From an uncultured Alphaproteobacteria bacterium (GTDB lineage: Bacteria; Pseudomonadota; Alphaproteobacteria; HIMB59; GCA-002718135), in contig CACJAV010000010.1 in assembly GCA_902591485.1 (NCBI GenBank), positions 1-44,970 of the forward strand: a stretch of 44,970 nt of DNA. The letters run 5' to 3'. Both the position numbers and the translations under genes were made by a program. Each line of letters starts with the position of its first letter. Position 1 is the stretch's first letter. Of the stretch, positions 8,251 to 18,122 are shown in pieces. Under the pieces are notes generated by a model, which worked only from the letters and a program-made list of their open reading frames with translations, ran no database searches and was not told where the DNA came from.

Positions 8251-8562
8251 ATGTTAACTCTAATAATTATACAGTTAATACTTGCAGTTTTATTGATAAT
8301 TTTCGTTTTACTTCAAGGCAGTGATAATGAAGGATTAGGACTTGGTGGTGGTGGAGGAATGGGTGGAATGATGTCTCCCAGAGGCTCTGCCAATTTATTA
8401 TCAAGATTGACTGCCTTAACTGCTACATTATTTATGGTTATGAGTGTTGTATTAACAATTTTTGCATCAGTAGGATCTGAAAAAAATATCTTAGAATCCC
8501 TTCCTTCTATCACTTCTGAGGAAGAAATATCAGAAGAACCTGTAATTCCAGAAAACAATTAA
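8251..8562 (+). CDS. secG: Protein translocase subunit SecG
   Basis: Small accessory subunit of the SecYEG channel in the inner membrane. The 103 aa contain two transmembrane helices (about 2-20, and about 50-73 LTALTATLFMVMSVVLTIFA) linked by the hallmark glycine-rich loop LGLGGGGGMGGMMSPRGSAN. An acidic tail follows. Placement between tpiA and pyrG is the standard alphaproteobacterial order. Confidence 0.95.
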   Translation: MLTLIIIQLILAVLLIIFVLLQGSDNEGLGLGGGGGMGGMMSPRGSANLLSRLTALTATLFMVMSVVLTIFASVGSEKNILESLPSITSEEEISEEPVIPENN

Positions 8563-8572
8563 AATTATTATC

Positions 8573-8601
8573 TTGATATAGATTAGGCATTTATGTATCA
8601 G
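8573..8601 (+). promoter_or_regulatory. Possible pyrG promoter
   Basis: TTGATA (8573-8578), a 17-bp spacer and TATCAG (8596-8601) lie in the 50-bp gap between secG and pyrG. The -10 ends 11 bp before the pyrG ATG, the same spacing as for tpiA. The match of TATCAG to a -10 is only moderate. Confidence 0.35.
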
Positions 8602-8612
8602 GGTTATCCGTA

Positions 8613-10223
8613 ATGCAATATGTATTTATTACGGGTGGGGTTGCTTCTTCTTTGGGAAAAGGTATTGCTTCTGCAGCCGTAGCCTCTTTACTTCAGCAAA
8701 GAAATTTTAAAGTTAGAATAAGAAAGCTCGACCCTTATCTGAATGTAGATCCAGGAACAATGAGCCCTTACCAACATGGAGAGGTATTTGTTACTGATGA
8801 TGGTGCAGAAACTGATCTTGACTTGGGGCACTATGAAAGATTTACAAATAGATCGGCTAAAAAAACAGATAGCACATCATCAGGTAAAATATATTCAAAT
8901 GTTTTAAAAAAAGAGAGGAAGGGTGATTACCTAGGTGCTACAATACAAGTTATTCCTCATGTTACTGATGAAATAAAACTTTTTATTAATTCTAATTTTG
9001 AAGATGAAGATATCATTATTTATGAAATAGGTGGTACAGTAGGTGATATTGAGTCTCTTCCTTTTCTTGAAGCGATTAGGCAGATCAGAAATGATAAAAA
9101 TATTAATTCAGCTTTAATTCATATGACTTATGTTCCTTATTTAAGCTCGGCAGGGGAGTTAAAAACAAAGCCAACTCAACATTCAGTTAAAGAACTTCTA
9201 AATTCAGGAATTCAACCTGATATAATAATGTGCAGATGTGAAAAAGAAATTAATACTGAGTCTCTTGAGAAAATATCACAATTTTGCAATGTTAAAAAAG
9301 ACTCTGTTATACCTGCCTTAAACGCAAAATCAATTTATGAAGTGCCCTCAATTTATTCTAAAGCTGGTCTTGATAAAGTCTTGCTTGAGCATTTAGGCTA
9401 TGATTCTTCTAAATACCCTCTTAATTTAAAGGCTTGGGAAAATTTAACAAAAAAAATTAACAATTTAAAAGAAGAAGTAACCATAGGTGTGGTTGGAAAA
9501 TATACAAATCTAAAAGACAGTTATAAATCTCTAATAGAAGCCCTTACCCATGGAGGTATTGAAAACAATACTAATGTTAAGATTCATTGGATAAATGCAG
9601 AAAAAACTAAAACTAATGAATTAATTAAGGAGCTTGAAAGTGTTGATGGAATTTTAATACCAGGTGGATTTGGGTATAGAGGTGTTGAGGGTAAAATATC
9701 AGCTATTAAATTTGCAAGAGAAAATAATATTCCTTTTTTTGGAATTTGTTTAGGAATGCAATTAAGCGTAGTAGAAATAGCTAGAAATGTTTTTGGTTTA
9801 GCAGACTCTAATTCTACAGAATTTCAATCGAGTAAAAATCCTGTAGTCAGTCTTATGACAGAATGGAATAATAAAAATAAAATTGAAAAAAGAGATCATA
9901 CTAGCGAAAAAGGTGGCACTATGAGGCTTGGAGCTTATAAAGCTATTCTAAAAAAGAACTCTAAAGTAAGTGAAATTTATAATACAAATGAAATTACGGA
10001 AAGGCATCGTCATAGATACGAAGTTGATTTATCTTTAACGAAAGATTTTGAAAAAAAAGGTTTTGTTTTTTCTGGTATGTCCCCTGATAATGTGTTGCCT
10101 GAAATATTAGAAAGTATGAATCATAAATGGTTTATTGGTGTTCAGTATCATCCAGAATTAAAATCTAGACCTTTAGCACCACATCCTCTATTTTCCTCTT
10201 TTATTAAACATTGCATAAAATGA
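8613..10223 (+). CDS. pyrG: CTP synthase
   Basis: Makes CTP from UTP, ATP and glutamine. The 536 aa are the normal two-domain enzyme. The N-terminal synthetase begins with [19 protein letters not shown] (P-loop-like) and [15 protein letters not shown]. The C-terminal class I glutamine amidotransferase has [12 protein letters not shown], the nucleophile in [10 protein letters not shown] and the catalytic His/Glu in [12 protein letters not shown]. The stop overlaps the kdsA start (ATGA), so the two are co-translated. Confidence 0.98.
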   Translation: MQYVFITGGVASSLGKGIASAAVASLLQQRNFKVRIRKLDPYLNVDPGTMSPYQHGEVFVTDDGAETDLDLGHYERFTNRSAKKTDSTSSGKIYSNVLKKERKGDYLGATIQVIPHVTDEIKLFINSNFEDEDIIIYEIGGTVGDIESLPFLEAIRQIRNDKNINSALIHMTYVPYLSSAGELKTKPTQHSVKELLNSGIQPDIIMCRCEKEINTESLEKISQFCNVKKDSVIPALNAKSIYEVPSIYSKAGLDKVLLEHLGYDSSKYPLNLKAWENLTKKINNLKEEVTIGVVGKYTNLKDSYKSLIEALTHGGIENNTNVKIHWINAEKTKTNELIKELESVDGILIPGGFGYRGVEGKISAIKFARENNIPFFGICLGMQLSVVEIARNVFGLADSNSTEFQSSKNPVVSLMTEWNNKNKIEKRDHTSEKGGTMRLGAYKAILKKNSKVSEIYNTNEITERHRHRYEVDLSLTKDFEKKGFVFSGMSPDNVLPEILESMNHKWFIGVQYHPELKSRPLAPHPLFSSFIKHCIK

Positions 10224-11044
10224 AAAATATCAAATTAGCAAATTTTGAAATTTCCAATAAAAATAATTTTATCTTAATTGCAGGGCCGTGCGTAATTGAA
10301 AATGAAAGTCATTCTTTGATGATGACAGAACAAATTGCAAAAATATGTCAAAAACTTAAAATTCATTTTATCTTCAAGTCTAGTTTTGATAAAGCAAACA
10401 GATCAAGCATAAACAGCAACCGAGGTGTAGATATAAATCAAGCTGAAAAAATATTTAATAAGATTAAATCAACATATAAATGCCCTATATTAACCGATGT
10501 TCATAATGAAAGTCAGTGTGAATTTTTTTCAAATTCAGAGAGTGTTGACGTTGTTCAAATACCAGCGTTTTTGTGCAGGCAAACTGATTTATTGATTGCA
10601 GCAGCAAAAACAAAAAAAATTGTAAATGTTAAAAAAGGTCAGTTTTTATCTCCTCATGAGGTTCCAAATATATTTAAAAAAATTGAAAGTGCTGGCAATC
10701 ATAATATTATGATTACCGAAAGAGGTACATCATTTGGCTATAATAATTTAATTAATGATTTTAAATCATTAGATATTATGAAAAATTTTCAATACCCAGT
10801 CATTTTTGATGCTACTCATTCTGTGCAGGAGCCTGGAGGTATGGGAGAAAAAAGTGGAGGCAAGAGAGAGTTTGTTTCTACTTTAGCTAAAGCTGCTGTT
10901 GCAGTTGGAGTTGCTGGAATTTTTATTGAAACACATAATGATCCTGACAATGCTCCTAGTGATGGCCCAAATATGTTGCAGATTAAGGACCTCGAAAGTT
11001 TAATTTCGAAATTGACTGAATTAGATACTGTTTCAAAAAAATAA
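10220..11044 (+). CDS. kdsA: 3-deoxy-D-manno-octulosonate 8-phosphate synthase
   Basis: Condenses arabinose 5-phosphate and PEP to Kdo-8-phosphate for lipopolysaccharide, showing a Gram-negative envelope. I take the ATG at 10220 (274 aa), which overlaps the pyrG stop as ATGA, instead of an upstream TTG at 10211. Motifs: [74 protein letters not shown] and [14 protein letters not shown]. Cys24 in AGPCVIE matches the metal-ligand cysteine of the metal-dependent class (Aquifex type); the E. coli enzyme has asparagine there. Confidence 0.95.
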   Translation: MKNIKLANFEISNKNNFILIAGPCVIENESHSLMMTEQIAKICQKLKIHFIFKSSFDKANRSSINSNRGVDINQAEKIFNKIKSTYKCPILTDVHNESQCEFFSNSESVDVVQIPAFLCRQTDLLIAAAKTKKIVNVKKGQFLSPHEVPNIFKKIESAGNHNIMITERGTSFGYNNLINDFKSLDIMKNFQYPVIFDATHSVQEPGGMGEKSGGKREFVSTLAKAAVAVGVAGIFIETHNDPDNAPSDGPNMLQIKDLESLISKLTELDTVSKK

Positions 11045-11078
11045 TTTTATTATTAATTTTTAGTATAGAAAGGCAAAA

Positions 11079-12356
11079 ATGGAAAAAATAAAAAATATAT
11101 ATGCAAGAGAAATTTTAGATAGCAGGGGAAATCCTACAGTTGAATGTGATGTGCAATTAGAGGATGGATCAACAGGTAGAGCAGCTGTACCAAGTGGCGC
11201 CTCAACTGGTATACATGAAGCTTTAGAATTACGTGATGGAGATAAAAGTAGGTATTTTGGAAAAGGTGTAAAAAAAGCTGTTCAAAATATTAATAACTTA
11301 ATCAAAAGCAAAATCGTAGGAGAGGCTTTTGATAATTATCACGCTTTTGATAAAGCAGTTTTGGATTTAGATGGAACAGAAAATAAGTCGAATATTGGTG
11401 CAAATGCTACGCTAGCGGCAAGTTTAGCATTTGCAAAAAGTTTAGCAAATCATCACTCAACAACTTTTTATGAGCATATTGCAGAAAATGAAAATTTTTT
11501 ATTACCCGTTCCGATGATGAATATTATTAATGGCGGATCTCATGCTGATAATGATGTTGATATTCAGGAATTTATGATTGCTCCAGTTGGGGCCTCTTCA
11601 TTTTCTGAGTCAATAAGATACGGCTGTGAGATTTTTCACTCACTAAAATCAATATTAAAATCTAAGAACCTCAACACTAACGTTGGTGATGAAGGTGGAT
11701 TTGCTCCTAATTTAAACAGTTCTGCTGAAGTAATAGAAATTATTTTAAGTGCCGTAGAGAAGGCTGGTCTAAAAATAAATGATGATATTCTTTTATCACT
11801 CGATGTTGCTTCAACAGAATTTTATAAAAATTATAAATATGAACTTAAGGGTGAGGCGAAATCACTTAGCTCAGATGAAATGGTAAGCTATATTCAAAAT
11901 TTAGCAAATAATTTTCCTATTTATTCTATAGAAGATGGAATGTCTGAAGATGATTGGGATGGGTGGATTGAATTAACCAAAAGAATTGGGAGTAAAGTTC
12001 AGTTAGTTGGCGATGATCTTTTTGTAACAAATATCAAAAGATTAAAAACAGGAATTGAAAAAAATGCTGGCAATGCAATTTTAGTAAAATTGAATCAAAT
12101 AGGTACTCTATCTGAAACAATAGATGCTATCAATCTTGGAAAAAAAAATAATTTCAATTCAATAATTTCTCATAGATCAGGAGAAACAGAAGATACGACT
12201 ATTGCTGATTTGTCTGTTGCTGTTTCTGCTGGTCAAATAAAAACTGGTTCACTTTCAAGAACTGATAGAACTGCAAAATATAATCAATTATTGAGAATAG
12301 AAGAAATGCTTGGCTCAAGTGCAAAATACGCAGGCAAATCAATTCTAAAACATTGA
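11079..12356 (+). CDS. eno: Enolase
   Basis: Converts 2-phosphoglycerate to PEP. The 425 aa have the full family pattern: [26 protein letters not shown] with the mobile catalytic loop, the [14 protein letters not shown] metal and substrate region, [32 protein letters not shown], the catalytic Lys in VKLNQIGTL, and [15 protein letters not shown]. The start is preceded by AAAGG at a short distance. It follows kdsA by 34 bp and precedes ftsB, as in many proteobacteria. Confidence 0.98.
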   Translation: MEKIKNIYAREILDSRGNPTVECDVQLEDGSTGRAAVPSGASTGIHEALELRDGDKSRYFGKGVKKAVQNINNLIKSKIVGEAFDNYHAFDKAVLDLDGTENKSNIGANATLAASLAFAKSLANHHSTTFYEHIAENENFLLPVPMMNIINGGSHADNDVDIQEFMIAPVGASSFSESIRYGCEIFHSLKSILKSKNLNTNVGDEGGFAPNLNSSAEVIEIILSAVEKAGLKINDDILLSLDVASTEFYKNYKYELKGEAKSLSSDEMVSYIQNLANNFPIYSIEDGMSEDDWDGWIELTKRIGSKVQLVGDDLFVTNIKRLKTGIEKNAGNAILVKLNQIGTLSETIDAINLGKKNNFNSIISHRSGETEDTTIADLSVAVSAGQIKTGSLSRTDRTAKYNQLLRIEEMLGSSAKYAGKSILKH

Positions 12357-12392
12357 CATAAACGTACTTGATCTGATTAATTGTAATTCACT

Positions 12393-12707
12393 ATGAATAA
12401 ATCAGTAATTTTTAAAAATAAGATAATTTTATATTTATCGTTTTTAATTACTTTTTTTATTTTTATTTATTTAGTGTATTTTTTGATAAATGGTCAAAGG
12501 GGGCTTTTAAAGTACTTATATCTTACAAAGCAAGCTCAGCAATATGATAAAGCTATAGCAAACCTTCAAAATCATAATAATTATTATCTGGATAGAACCA
12601 AGAGATTAAAACCAAATACTTTAGATTTGGATTATTTAGATGAGCAAGCAAGAAAAAAGCTTGGTTTAATTGATAAAAATGAAATTGTTATTATTTTAGA
12701 TAAATAA
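12393..12707 (+). CDS. ftsB: Cell division protein FtsB (DivIC family)
   Basis: Bitopic division protein that links FtsL and FtsQ in the divisome. The 104 aa have one transmembrane helix (about 11-33, ILYLSFLITFFIFIYLVYFL), a heptad-like coiled coil (about 40-70), and the conserved C-terminal segment LDLDYLDEQARKKLGLIDKN, which is the best family marker. Position right after eno is conserved in proteobacteria. Sequence identity across this family is low, so domain order and location carry the call. Confidence 0.88.
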   Translation: MNKSVIFKNKIILYLSFLITFFIFIYLVYFLINGQRGLLKYLYLTKQAQQYDKAIANLQNHNNYYLDRTKRLKPNTLDLDYLDEQARKKLGLIDKNEIVIILDK

Positions 12708-12711
12708 ATAA

Positions 12712-12739
12712 TTGACAAAAATTTACAAATAAATATTAA
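12712..12739 (+). promoter_or_regulatory. Candidate promoter of the pdh operon
   Basis: A perfect TTGACA (12712-12717), a 16-bp spacer and TATTAA (12734-12739) sit in the 54-bp gap between ftsB and pdhA. One copy of a 10-bp repeat lies in the spacer and two tandem copies lie just downstream of the -10, so the promoter is probably controlled. No Shine-Dalgarno sequence precedes the pdhA ATG. Confidence 0.5.
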
Positions 12740-12760
12740 AAAATTTACAAAAATTTACAA
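12719..12760 (+). repeat. Three copies of AAATTTACAA, possible operator before pdhA
   Basis: AAATTTACAA occurs at 12719-12728, 12741-12750 and 12751-12760. The offsets of 22 and 10 bp place all copies on about the same face of the helix. The last copy ends one base before the ATG. The placement over and after the candidate promoter is typical for an operator, but the AT richness of the genome lowers certainty. Confidence 0.5.
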
Positions 12761-12761
12761 A

Positions 12762-13724
12762 ATGAAAAAATTATCTAAATCTGATCATTTAAAAATATTC
12801 TCTTATATGTTGAAAATTAGACGTTTTGAAGAGCGATCAGCTCAACTTTATGGAATGGGGCATATTGGTGGTTTTTGCCATCTTTATATAGGGCAAGAGG
12901 CAGTTGTAGTTGGAGTGTTAATGACTATTCATAAAAATGACTCTGTTGTAACCACCTATAGAGATCATGGCCATATGATTGCTAGAGGCTTGGACCCAAA
13001 AAAAATAATGGCTGAACTTACTGGAAGAGCTGACGGATATTCTGCTGGTAAAGGTGGTTCAATGCATATGTTCTCAAAAGAAAATAATTTTTATGGAGGT
13101 CACGGTATAGTTGGAGCTCAAGTTCCTATAGGTACAGGCATTGCATTCACTCATAAATATAATGGTGATAAAAATATTTGCAGAACTTATATTGGAGACG
13201 GAGCGATGAATAATGGCCAAGTCTTCGAAGCTTTTAATTTAGCAGCTTTATGGGAATTGCCTGTGCTATACATAATTGAAAACAATAAATATGGAATGGG
13301 TACATCTGTTGATAGGGCAGCAGCAGGATCTGATTTGTACAAAAGAGGAGAAGCTTTTGGTATAAAAGGTGAAATAGTAGATGGCATGAATGTGTATTCT
13401 GTAATTAAAGCTGCGGATAAAGCTGGAGAATATGTAAGATCAGGGAAGGGGCCTTATATTTTAGAGGTTCAAACATATCGTTACAGAGGTCACTCGATGT
13501 CTGATCCAGCAAAATACAGAACTAAAGATGAATTAGAGGAATATAAAAATTCTGACCCTATTGAAATTGTGAGATTAGAAATCTTAAAAAAGAAATTAGC
13601 AACTGATAGTGAACTTGAAAAAATAAGCAAAGAAATTATTGAAGAAGTAAAAGCAGCTGCAGATTTTGCACTTGAAAGTAAATTTCCTTCTAGTGAGGAA
13701 TTATACACGGATGTTTACATTTAA
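12762..13724 (+). CDS. pdhA: Pyruvate dehydrogenase E1 component, alpha subunit
   Basis: Thiamine-diphosphate-dependent decarboxylation of pyruvate, as an alpha2beta2 heterotetramer with PdhB. The 320 aa show RRFEERSAQLYGMG, GFCHLYIGQEA, TYRDHGHMIARG, the ThDP/Mg motif beginning at GDGAMNNG and ending at ENN (about residues 145-171), and the active-site loop YRYRGHSMSDPAKYR. pdhB begins on the base after its stop codon. In alphaproteobacteria this gene follows eno-ftsB, as here. Confidence 0.97.
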   Translation: MKKLSKSDHLKIFSYMLKIRRFEERSAQLYGMGHIGGFCHLYIGQEAVVVGVLMTIHKNDSVVTTYRDHGHMIARGLDPKKIMAELTGRADGYSAGKGGSMHMFSKENNFYGGHGIVGAQVPIGTGIAFTHKYNGDKNICRTYIGDGAMNNGQVFEAFNLAALWELPVLYIIENNKYGMGTSVDRAAAGSDLYKRGEAFGIKGEIVDGMNVYSVIKAADKAGEYVRSGKGPYILEVQTYRYRGHSMSDPAKYRTKDELEEYKNSDPIEIVRLEILKKKLATDSELEKISKEIIEEVKAAADFALESKFPSSEELYTDVYI

Positions 13725-15068
13725 ATGAGTATAGAAATTTTAATGCCAGCACTATCTCCTACTATGACGGAGGGCAACTTAACAAAATGGTTAGTTCAGG
13801 AAGGTCAAGTTGTAAAAGCAGGTGATGTCATTGCAGAAATTGAAACAGATAAAGCTACGATGGAAGTAGAGGCTGTTGATGAAGGTACTGTTGAAAAGTT
13901 ACTTTATAAAGAAGGAGATAACAATATACCTGTAAATAAACCAATCGCCCTAATAACAGGTGAGCAAGTTAATCAAAGTGATACAGCAAAAAGTAAAAAA
14001 ATTACTACCCCAAAAGAAAAGCAAGAAACAACAGAATCCACTATAACAGTAAAAAATAATGAACAAGAAGAAGTAATTAATAGTAAAGATCAAATTACGA
14101 TGAGACAAGCAATTAGAGATACAATTGCTGAAGAAATGAGAAATGATAAGAAAGTATTTATACTAGGGGAGGAAGTAGCAGAATATCAGGGTGCATATAA
14201 AGTTACTCAAGGTCTATTAGAGGAATTTGGAAAAAAAAGAGTTATAGACACTCCTATTTCTGAGCAAGGATTTGCAGGGTTGGCTGTTGGTGCTGCTTTT
14301 AAAGGATTGATTCCTATTGTTGAATTTATGACATTTAATTTTTCTATGCAGGCTATTGATCAAATTATTAATTCTGCCGCAAAAACACTGTATATGTCAG
14401 GTGGGCAAATAAATTGCCCAATAGTTTTTAGGGGTCCAAATGGTGCTGCAGCACAAGTAGCTGCTCAACATAGTCAAGATTTCTCGTCATGGTACTCTCA
14501 TGTACCTGGCTTAAAGGTTGTGGCACCATCTACACCATTAAACGCCAAAGGGTTGTTAAGAGAGGCCATAAGAGATCCCAATCCTGTTATATTTTTAGAA
14601 AATGAGATTCTTTATGGACTCAAAGGTGAAGTTTCAACTGATAAAAATTTTACTGTTCCATTTGGTAAAGCAAATGTTGCAAGAGAAGGTAAAGATGCAA
14701 CTATTGTAACTTACTCAATAATGCTTCACAAATCAATGGAAGCAGCAAAAATTTTAAAAAATGAATTTGATTTAGATATAGAAGTTATCGACCTTCAAAG
14801 TTTAAGGCCTATAGATGCAGAAACTATTTTGAATTCAGTAAAAAAAACAAATAGGTTAGTTACGGTAGAAGAGTCGTGGCCTTTTGCTAGTGTTGGATCA
14901 GAGATAGTAAATATTGTGCAACAAAATGCTTTTGATTATTTAGATTCCCCTATTATTAAGGTTAATAGCGCAGATGTACCTATGCCTTACTCAAGTGAGC
15001 TAGAGAAATTATACCTTCCTCAAGTTGATGATATTGTAAAAGCAGTTAAAGAAGTTAATTATATATAG
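13725..15068 (+). CDS. pdhB: Pyruvate dehydrogenase E1 component, beta subunit, with N-terminal lipoyl domain
   Basis: Partner of PdhA. The 447 aa are longer than a plain E1-beta (about 325 aa) because of an N-terminal biotinyl/lipoyl domain (about 1-80) with the lipoylation site Lys43 in [13 protein letters not shown] polar linker (about 85-120) precedes the transketolase-like E1-beta core: [63 protein letters not shown] and the C-terminal [11 protein letters not shown]. The extra lipoyl domain is characteristic of alphaproteobacterial PDH. It shares a 29-bp identical stretch with the lipoyl domain of pdhC. Confidence 0.97.
   Translation: MSIEILMPALSPTMTEGNLTKWLVQEGQVVKAGDVIAEIETDKATMEVEAVDEGTVEKLLYKEGDNNIPVNKPIALITGEQVNQSDTAKSKKITTPKEKQETTESTITVKNNEQEEVINSKDQITMRQAIRDTIAEEMRNDKKVFILGEEVAEYQGAYKVTQGLLEEFGKKRVIDTPISEQGFAGLAVGAAFKGLIPIVEFMTFNFSMQAIDQIINSAAKTLYMSGGQINCPIVFRGPNGAAAQVAAQHSQDFSSWYSHVPGLKVVAPSTPLNAKGLLREAIRDPNPVIFLENEILYGLKGEVSTDKNFTVPFGKANVAREGKDATIVTYSIMLHKSMEAAKILKNEFDLDIEVIDLQSLRPIDAETILNSVKKTNRLVTVEESWPFASVGSEIVNIVQQNAFDYLDSPIIKVNSADVPMPYSSELEKLYLPQVDDIVKAVKEVNYI
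13830..13858 (+). repeat. 29-bp direct repeat shared by the lipoyl domains of pdhB and pdhC
   Basis: The 29 bases at 13830-13858 recur exactly at 15177-15205. They code for the lipoyl-lysine hairpin ([10 protein letters not shown]) in both genes. Protein conservation explains much of it, but synonymous positions are identical too, which suggests recent duplication or gene conversion. Recombination between the copies would remove 1,347 bp. Confidence 0.8.
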
Positions 15069-15071
15069 ATT

Positions 15072-16301
15072 ATGTCATCTAAAATTTTAATGCCGGCTTT
15101 ATCGCCAACCATGACTGAAGGCGTAATTAATAAATGGTTAGTTAAAGTTGGAGATATTGTAAAAGCTGGAGATATAATTGCAGAAATTGAAACAGATAAA
15201 GCTACCATGGAGGTAGAGGCAGTTGATGAAGGAAAGATCACACATCTTTTGGATGAAAAAACAGGATCTCAAGTTCCAGTAAATAGCGTAATAGCAATTA
15301 TTGATGGAGATGAAAATGAGTCAATTACAAATTCAATTATTGATAAAGAAAAACCAAAAGAAGAAAATAAAAAAAATAAAAAAGATTTAAATTTAAATGA
15401 AAATATTCCAGTTAATCAAAATTCTCCTAATGATAAATCTGAGGATAGAATTAAAGCATCACCGCTTGTAAAAAAAATTTCAAAAGAACAAAATATTGAT
15501 TTAGCGAATATAAATGGCTCTGGTCCAAGTGGCAGAATTATCAAAAGAGATCTTGACTCTAATGAAAATGCTAAAGCATCTACCCCAGATACTAAAATCC
15601 AACATGAAGTAATTAAACCAAGTACAATGCGAAAAGTTATTGCTAAAAGAACTTTAGAAGCAAAACAACGAATACCACATTTTTATCTGACGATTGAATC
15701 CGATGTTAGAAAATTAATTGAATTAAGAAAAAAAATTAATGAAAATAATTCTATTAAAATTTCATTTAATGACCTGATTGTAAAAGCATTGGGAATGGCA
15801 ATGAAAAAAAACCCAAACACTAATGTTTACTGGCAAGATAATCAAATATACAAATTAAATGATATTGATGTATCTGTTGCTGTAGCAATTGATGAAGGTC
15901 TAATTACGCCTATTGTAAAAAAAGTAAACTCTAAGGGTCTCAATGAAATTTCAAGTGAAATAAAAGAGTTAGCAAAATTAGCAAAAACAAACTCTCTTAA
16001 ACCTGAACAATATAATGGAGGATCAATAACAGTTTCAAACTTAGGCATGTTTGGCATAAGTGAATTTGCTGCAATTATAAGTCCCCCACAAGCGTCCATT
16101 TTAGCTGTAGGTAAAATTATCAAAAAACCAATTGTAGTAAATGACAGTATCGAGATAGGCCATACACTAAAATCAACACTATCTGCTGATCATCGTGTTT
16201 TAGATGGTGCTGTAGCTGGTAAATTGCTAAAAGACTTTAATGATATAATTGAAGATCCATTTCAAATATGGATGAAAAGTAATGATATGGAAATAATATA
16301 A
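15072..16301 (+). CDS. pdhC: Pyruvate dehydrogenase E2, dihydrolipoamide acetyltransferase
   Basis: Core of the PDH complex, passing acetyl groups from lipoyl-lysine to CoA. The 409 aa contain one lipoyl domain (1-80, Lys43 in [11 protein letters not shown]), a charged linker, a peripheral subunit-binding domain (about 130-165, [16 protein letters not shown] to [11 protein letters not shown]), and the catalytic domain ending in [19 protein letters not shown] with the catalytic His/Asp. It starts 3 bp after pdhB. In most alphaproteobacteria lpd (E3) follows; here lipA follows directly. Confidence 0.97.
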   Translation: MSSKILMPALSPTMTEGVINKWLVKVGDIVKAGDIIAEIETDKATMEVEAVDEGKITHLLDEKTGSQVPVNSVIAIIDGDENESITNSIIDKEKPKEENKKNKKDLNLNENIPVNQNSPNDKSEDRIKASPLVKKISKEQNIDLANINGSGPSGRIIKRDLDSNENAKASTPDTKIQHEVIKPSTMRKVIAKRTLEAKQRIPHFYLTIESDVRKLIELRKKINENNSIKISFNDLIVKALGMAMKKNPNTNVYWQDNQIYKLNDIDVSVAVAIDEGLITPIVKKVNSKGLNEISSEIKELAKLAKTNSLKPEQYNGGSITVSNLGMFGISEFAAIISPPQASILAVGKIIKKPIVVNDSIEIGHTLKSTLSADHRVLDGAVAGKLLKDFNDIIEDPFQIWMKSNDMEII

Positions 16302-16302
16302 T

Positions 16303-17229
16303 ATGACAGAAATTAGACATCCCGAGAAAGTTTTTCGAACTTCAAATCCAATACCTAAAAAACCATCTTGGATAAGGGTAAAGGCGCCGACTTCTAAATT
16401 CTTTAAATCAACAGATAAAATTTTAAAAGATAAAAAAATTGTTACTGTTTGTGAAGAAGCTGCATGCCCAAATATTTCAGAATGCTGGCAAAAAAAACAT
16501 GCAACTTTTATGATACTTGGTGACATTTGTACTAGAGCTTGTGCTTTTTGTAATATTAAGACTGGCAAACCAGGTTTTGTTGATACAAGCGAACCAAGCA
16601 AAATAGCTGAAGCTGTATCTGATCTAGGTTTAGAACATGTAGTTGTTACGAGTGTTGATAGAGATGATTTAGAAGATGGCGGCGCAGAACATTTTACAAA
16701 AGTTATAAGCTCAATAAGAAAAATGAATAAAAACTGTACAATAGAAGTTTTAACTCCTGATTTTCATAAAAAACCTAAGGCTTTAGATATACTCTCAAAT
16801 GATCTCCCAGATGTATTTAACCATAACTTGGAGACAGTACCAAGATTATATCTCAGCATAAGACCCGGTTCTAGGTATTTTGTTAGTTTAAAACTTTTGG
16901 CTGATATCAAGAAACTTAATCCAAAAATTTTTACAAAATCAGGATTAATGGTTGGTTTAGGAGAAACAAAAGACGAAATTTATCAAGTTATGGATGATTT
17001 AAGGGCTGCAGATGTTGATTTTATAACTATTGGACAATATTTACCTCCTACACCAAAACATGCAAAGCTTGAAAAATTTATTACTCCAAAAGAATTTGAG
17101 GAATATAAACAAATGGCAACTGCAAAGGGTTTTTTAATGGTTGCGTCTTCACCACTAACTAGATCAAGTTATCACGCATCTGAAGATTTTAGAGTAATGC
17201 AAAAAAATAGAGACTCTAAAAATCTTTAA
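16303..17229 (+). CDS. lipA: Lipoyl synthase
   Basis: Radical SAM enzyme that inserts two sulfurs into octanoyl groups on E2/H proteins, here probably on both PdhB and PdhC. The 308 aa carry both iron-sulfur motifs: Cys50, Cys55 and Cys61 for the sacrificial cluster ([13 protein letters not shown]) and Cys76, Cys80 and Cys83 for the radical SAM cluster (CTRACAFC). Further markers are [30 protein letters not shown] and the C-terminal RSSYHA. It starts one base after the pdhC stop and its stop overlaps the coq10 start (TAATG), an arrangement seen across alphaproteobacteria. Confidence 0.97.
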   Translation: MTEIRHPEKVFRTSNPIPKKPSWIRVKAPTSKFFKSTDKILKDKKIVTVCEEAACPNISECWQKKHATFMILGDICTRACAFCNIKTGKPGFVDTSEPSKIAEAVSDLGLEHVVVTSVDRDDLEDGGAEHFTKVISSIRKMNKNCTIEVLTPDFHKKPKALDILSNDLPDVFNHNLETVPRLYLSIRPGSRYFVSLKLLADIKKLNPKIFTKSGLMVGLGETKDEIYQVMDDLRAADVDFITIGQYLPPTPKHAKLEKFITPKEFEEYKQMATAKGFLMVASSPLTRSSYHASEDFRVMQKNRDSKNL

Positions 17230-17666
17230 TGAAAAAATCAAAAAGAGAAGAAATAGTTTTTCATTCAGCCAATAAACTTTTTAATATTGTTTTGGATATT
17301 GAGAGTTATCCCGAATATATTCCTTGGTGTACAAAAATGGTCGTAAATGAAAAAAATAATAATGAAATTTATGCTGATATGTTTGTTAAATATAAATTTA
17401 TTTTAACTCAAAAATTTGGATCTTATGTTAAGTTCAATAAAAATGAATTAAAAATTCAAACTAGCTATATAGAAGGGCCGCTAAAAGATTTAAAAACTAA
17501 TTGGGAGTTTGAGGAAATAAGTAAAAATAAATCAAAAATTATTTTTGAAGTAAATTTTGAATTTAAAAACTTTATTCATCAAAAACTTGCAGAAACTTTC
17601 TACCCCCTTGTAGAAAATAAAATGATAGAGTCATTTAAAAAGAGAGCAGACAATCTTTTAGATTGA
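17229..17666 (+). CDS. Coq10/RatA-type polyketide cyclase (START-domain, ubiquinone-binding)
   Basis: Small SRPBCC/START-fold protein of 145 aa, of the Coq10 family, thought to bind ubiquinone and help its delivery or function. Markers are the N-terminal SANKLFNIVLDIESYPEYIP followed by WC, GPLKDLKTNWEF, and a C-terminal helix. It overlaps lipA by one base and lies where alphaproteobacteria usually keep this gene after lipA. The name RatA (toxin) given to some homologues is not supported here by context. Its 3' end overlaps the opposing pncC gene by 9 bp. Confidence 0.85.
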   Translation: MKKSKREEIVFHSANKLFNIVLDIESYPEYIPWCTKMVVNEKNNNEIYADMFVKYKFILTQKFGSYVKFNKNELKIQTSYIEGPLKDLKTNWEFEEISKNKSKIIFEVNFEFKNFIHQKLAETFYPLVENKMIESFKKRADNLLD

Positions 17667-18122
17667 TTTATCTAAATAATCAAAAATAAAACTTACACAA
17701 TTTTTTTGTATGTTAATTCTAGAACCGCTAAATTTTTTTTTAAAGACTTTCTTTTTTCCATTTATTAGTATTCCAATATAGACCAAACCCACTGGTTTAC
17801 CTTTTGTGCCACCTCCGGGCCCAGCTACACCAGTTGTTGATATGCAAATATTAGTTTTATTTTTTAAGTAGAGTCCATTAGCCATTTCCATACCAGTTTC
17901 TTTACTTACAGCCCCATATTTTTCTATTGTTGTTTTTCCTACATTAAGATCTCGAATTTTTAATTTATTTGAATAAGTAACATACCCCCCTATAAAAATT
18001 TTTGAAGAGTCTTTAATTTTGGTTATGGTGGAGGCTAATAATCCTCCAGTGCAAGATTCTGCAGTTGATATAGTAATGTTTTTATGAATTAATTTATTTA
18101 TTATTCTTTTATATGAAGGCAT
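17658..18122 (-). CDS. pncC: Nicotinamide-nucleotide amidase (CinA C-terminal domain protein)
   Basis: Stand-alone CinA C-terminal domain of 154 aa, which in characterised cases deamidates NMN to NaMN in pyridine nucleotide recycling. Signatures are STAESCTGGLLAS, GGYVTYSNKLKI, YGAVSKETGMEMANG and the phosphate-binding TTGVAGPGGGTKGKPVG. The start overlaps pgpA by 14 bp. The older name cinA (competence-induced) does not imply a competence role. Converges with coq10 and overlaps it by 9 bp. Confidence 0.92.
   Translation of the reverse strand: MPSYKRIINKLIHKNITISTAESCTGGLLASTITKIKDSSKIFIGGYVTYSNKLKIRDLNVGKTTIEKYGAVSKETGMEMANGLYLKNKTNICISTTGVAGPGGGTKGKPVGLVYIGILINGKKKVFKKKFSGSRINIQKNCVSFIFDYLDKSI

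Noticed and set aside
10211..10219. TTG start for kdsA
   Set aside because: The ATG at 10220 overlaps the pyrG stop as ATGA and fits the family N-terminus better.
12708..12761. CRISPR-like or iteron (replication origin) reading of the pdhA repeats
   Set aside because: Repeats are 10 bp and few, there are no spacers, cas or replication genes nearby; an operator is the simpler reading.
17658..18122. cinA as evidence for a competence system
   Set aside because: Only the PncC amidase domain is present, and comEC and dprA are missing at their usual places.
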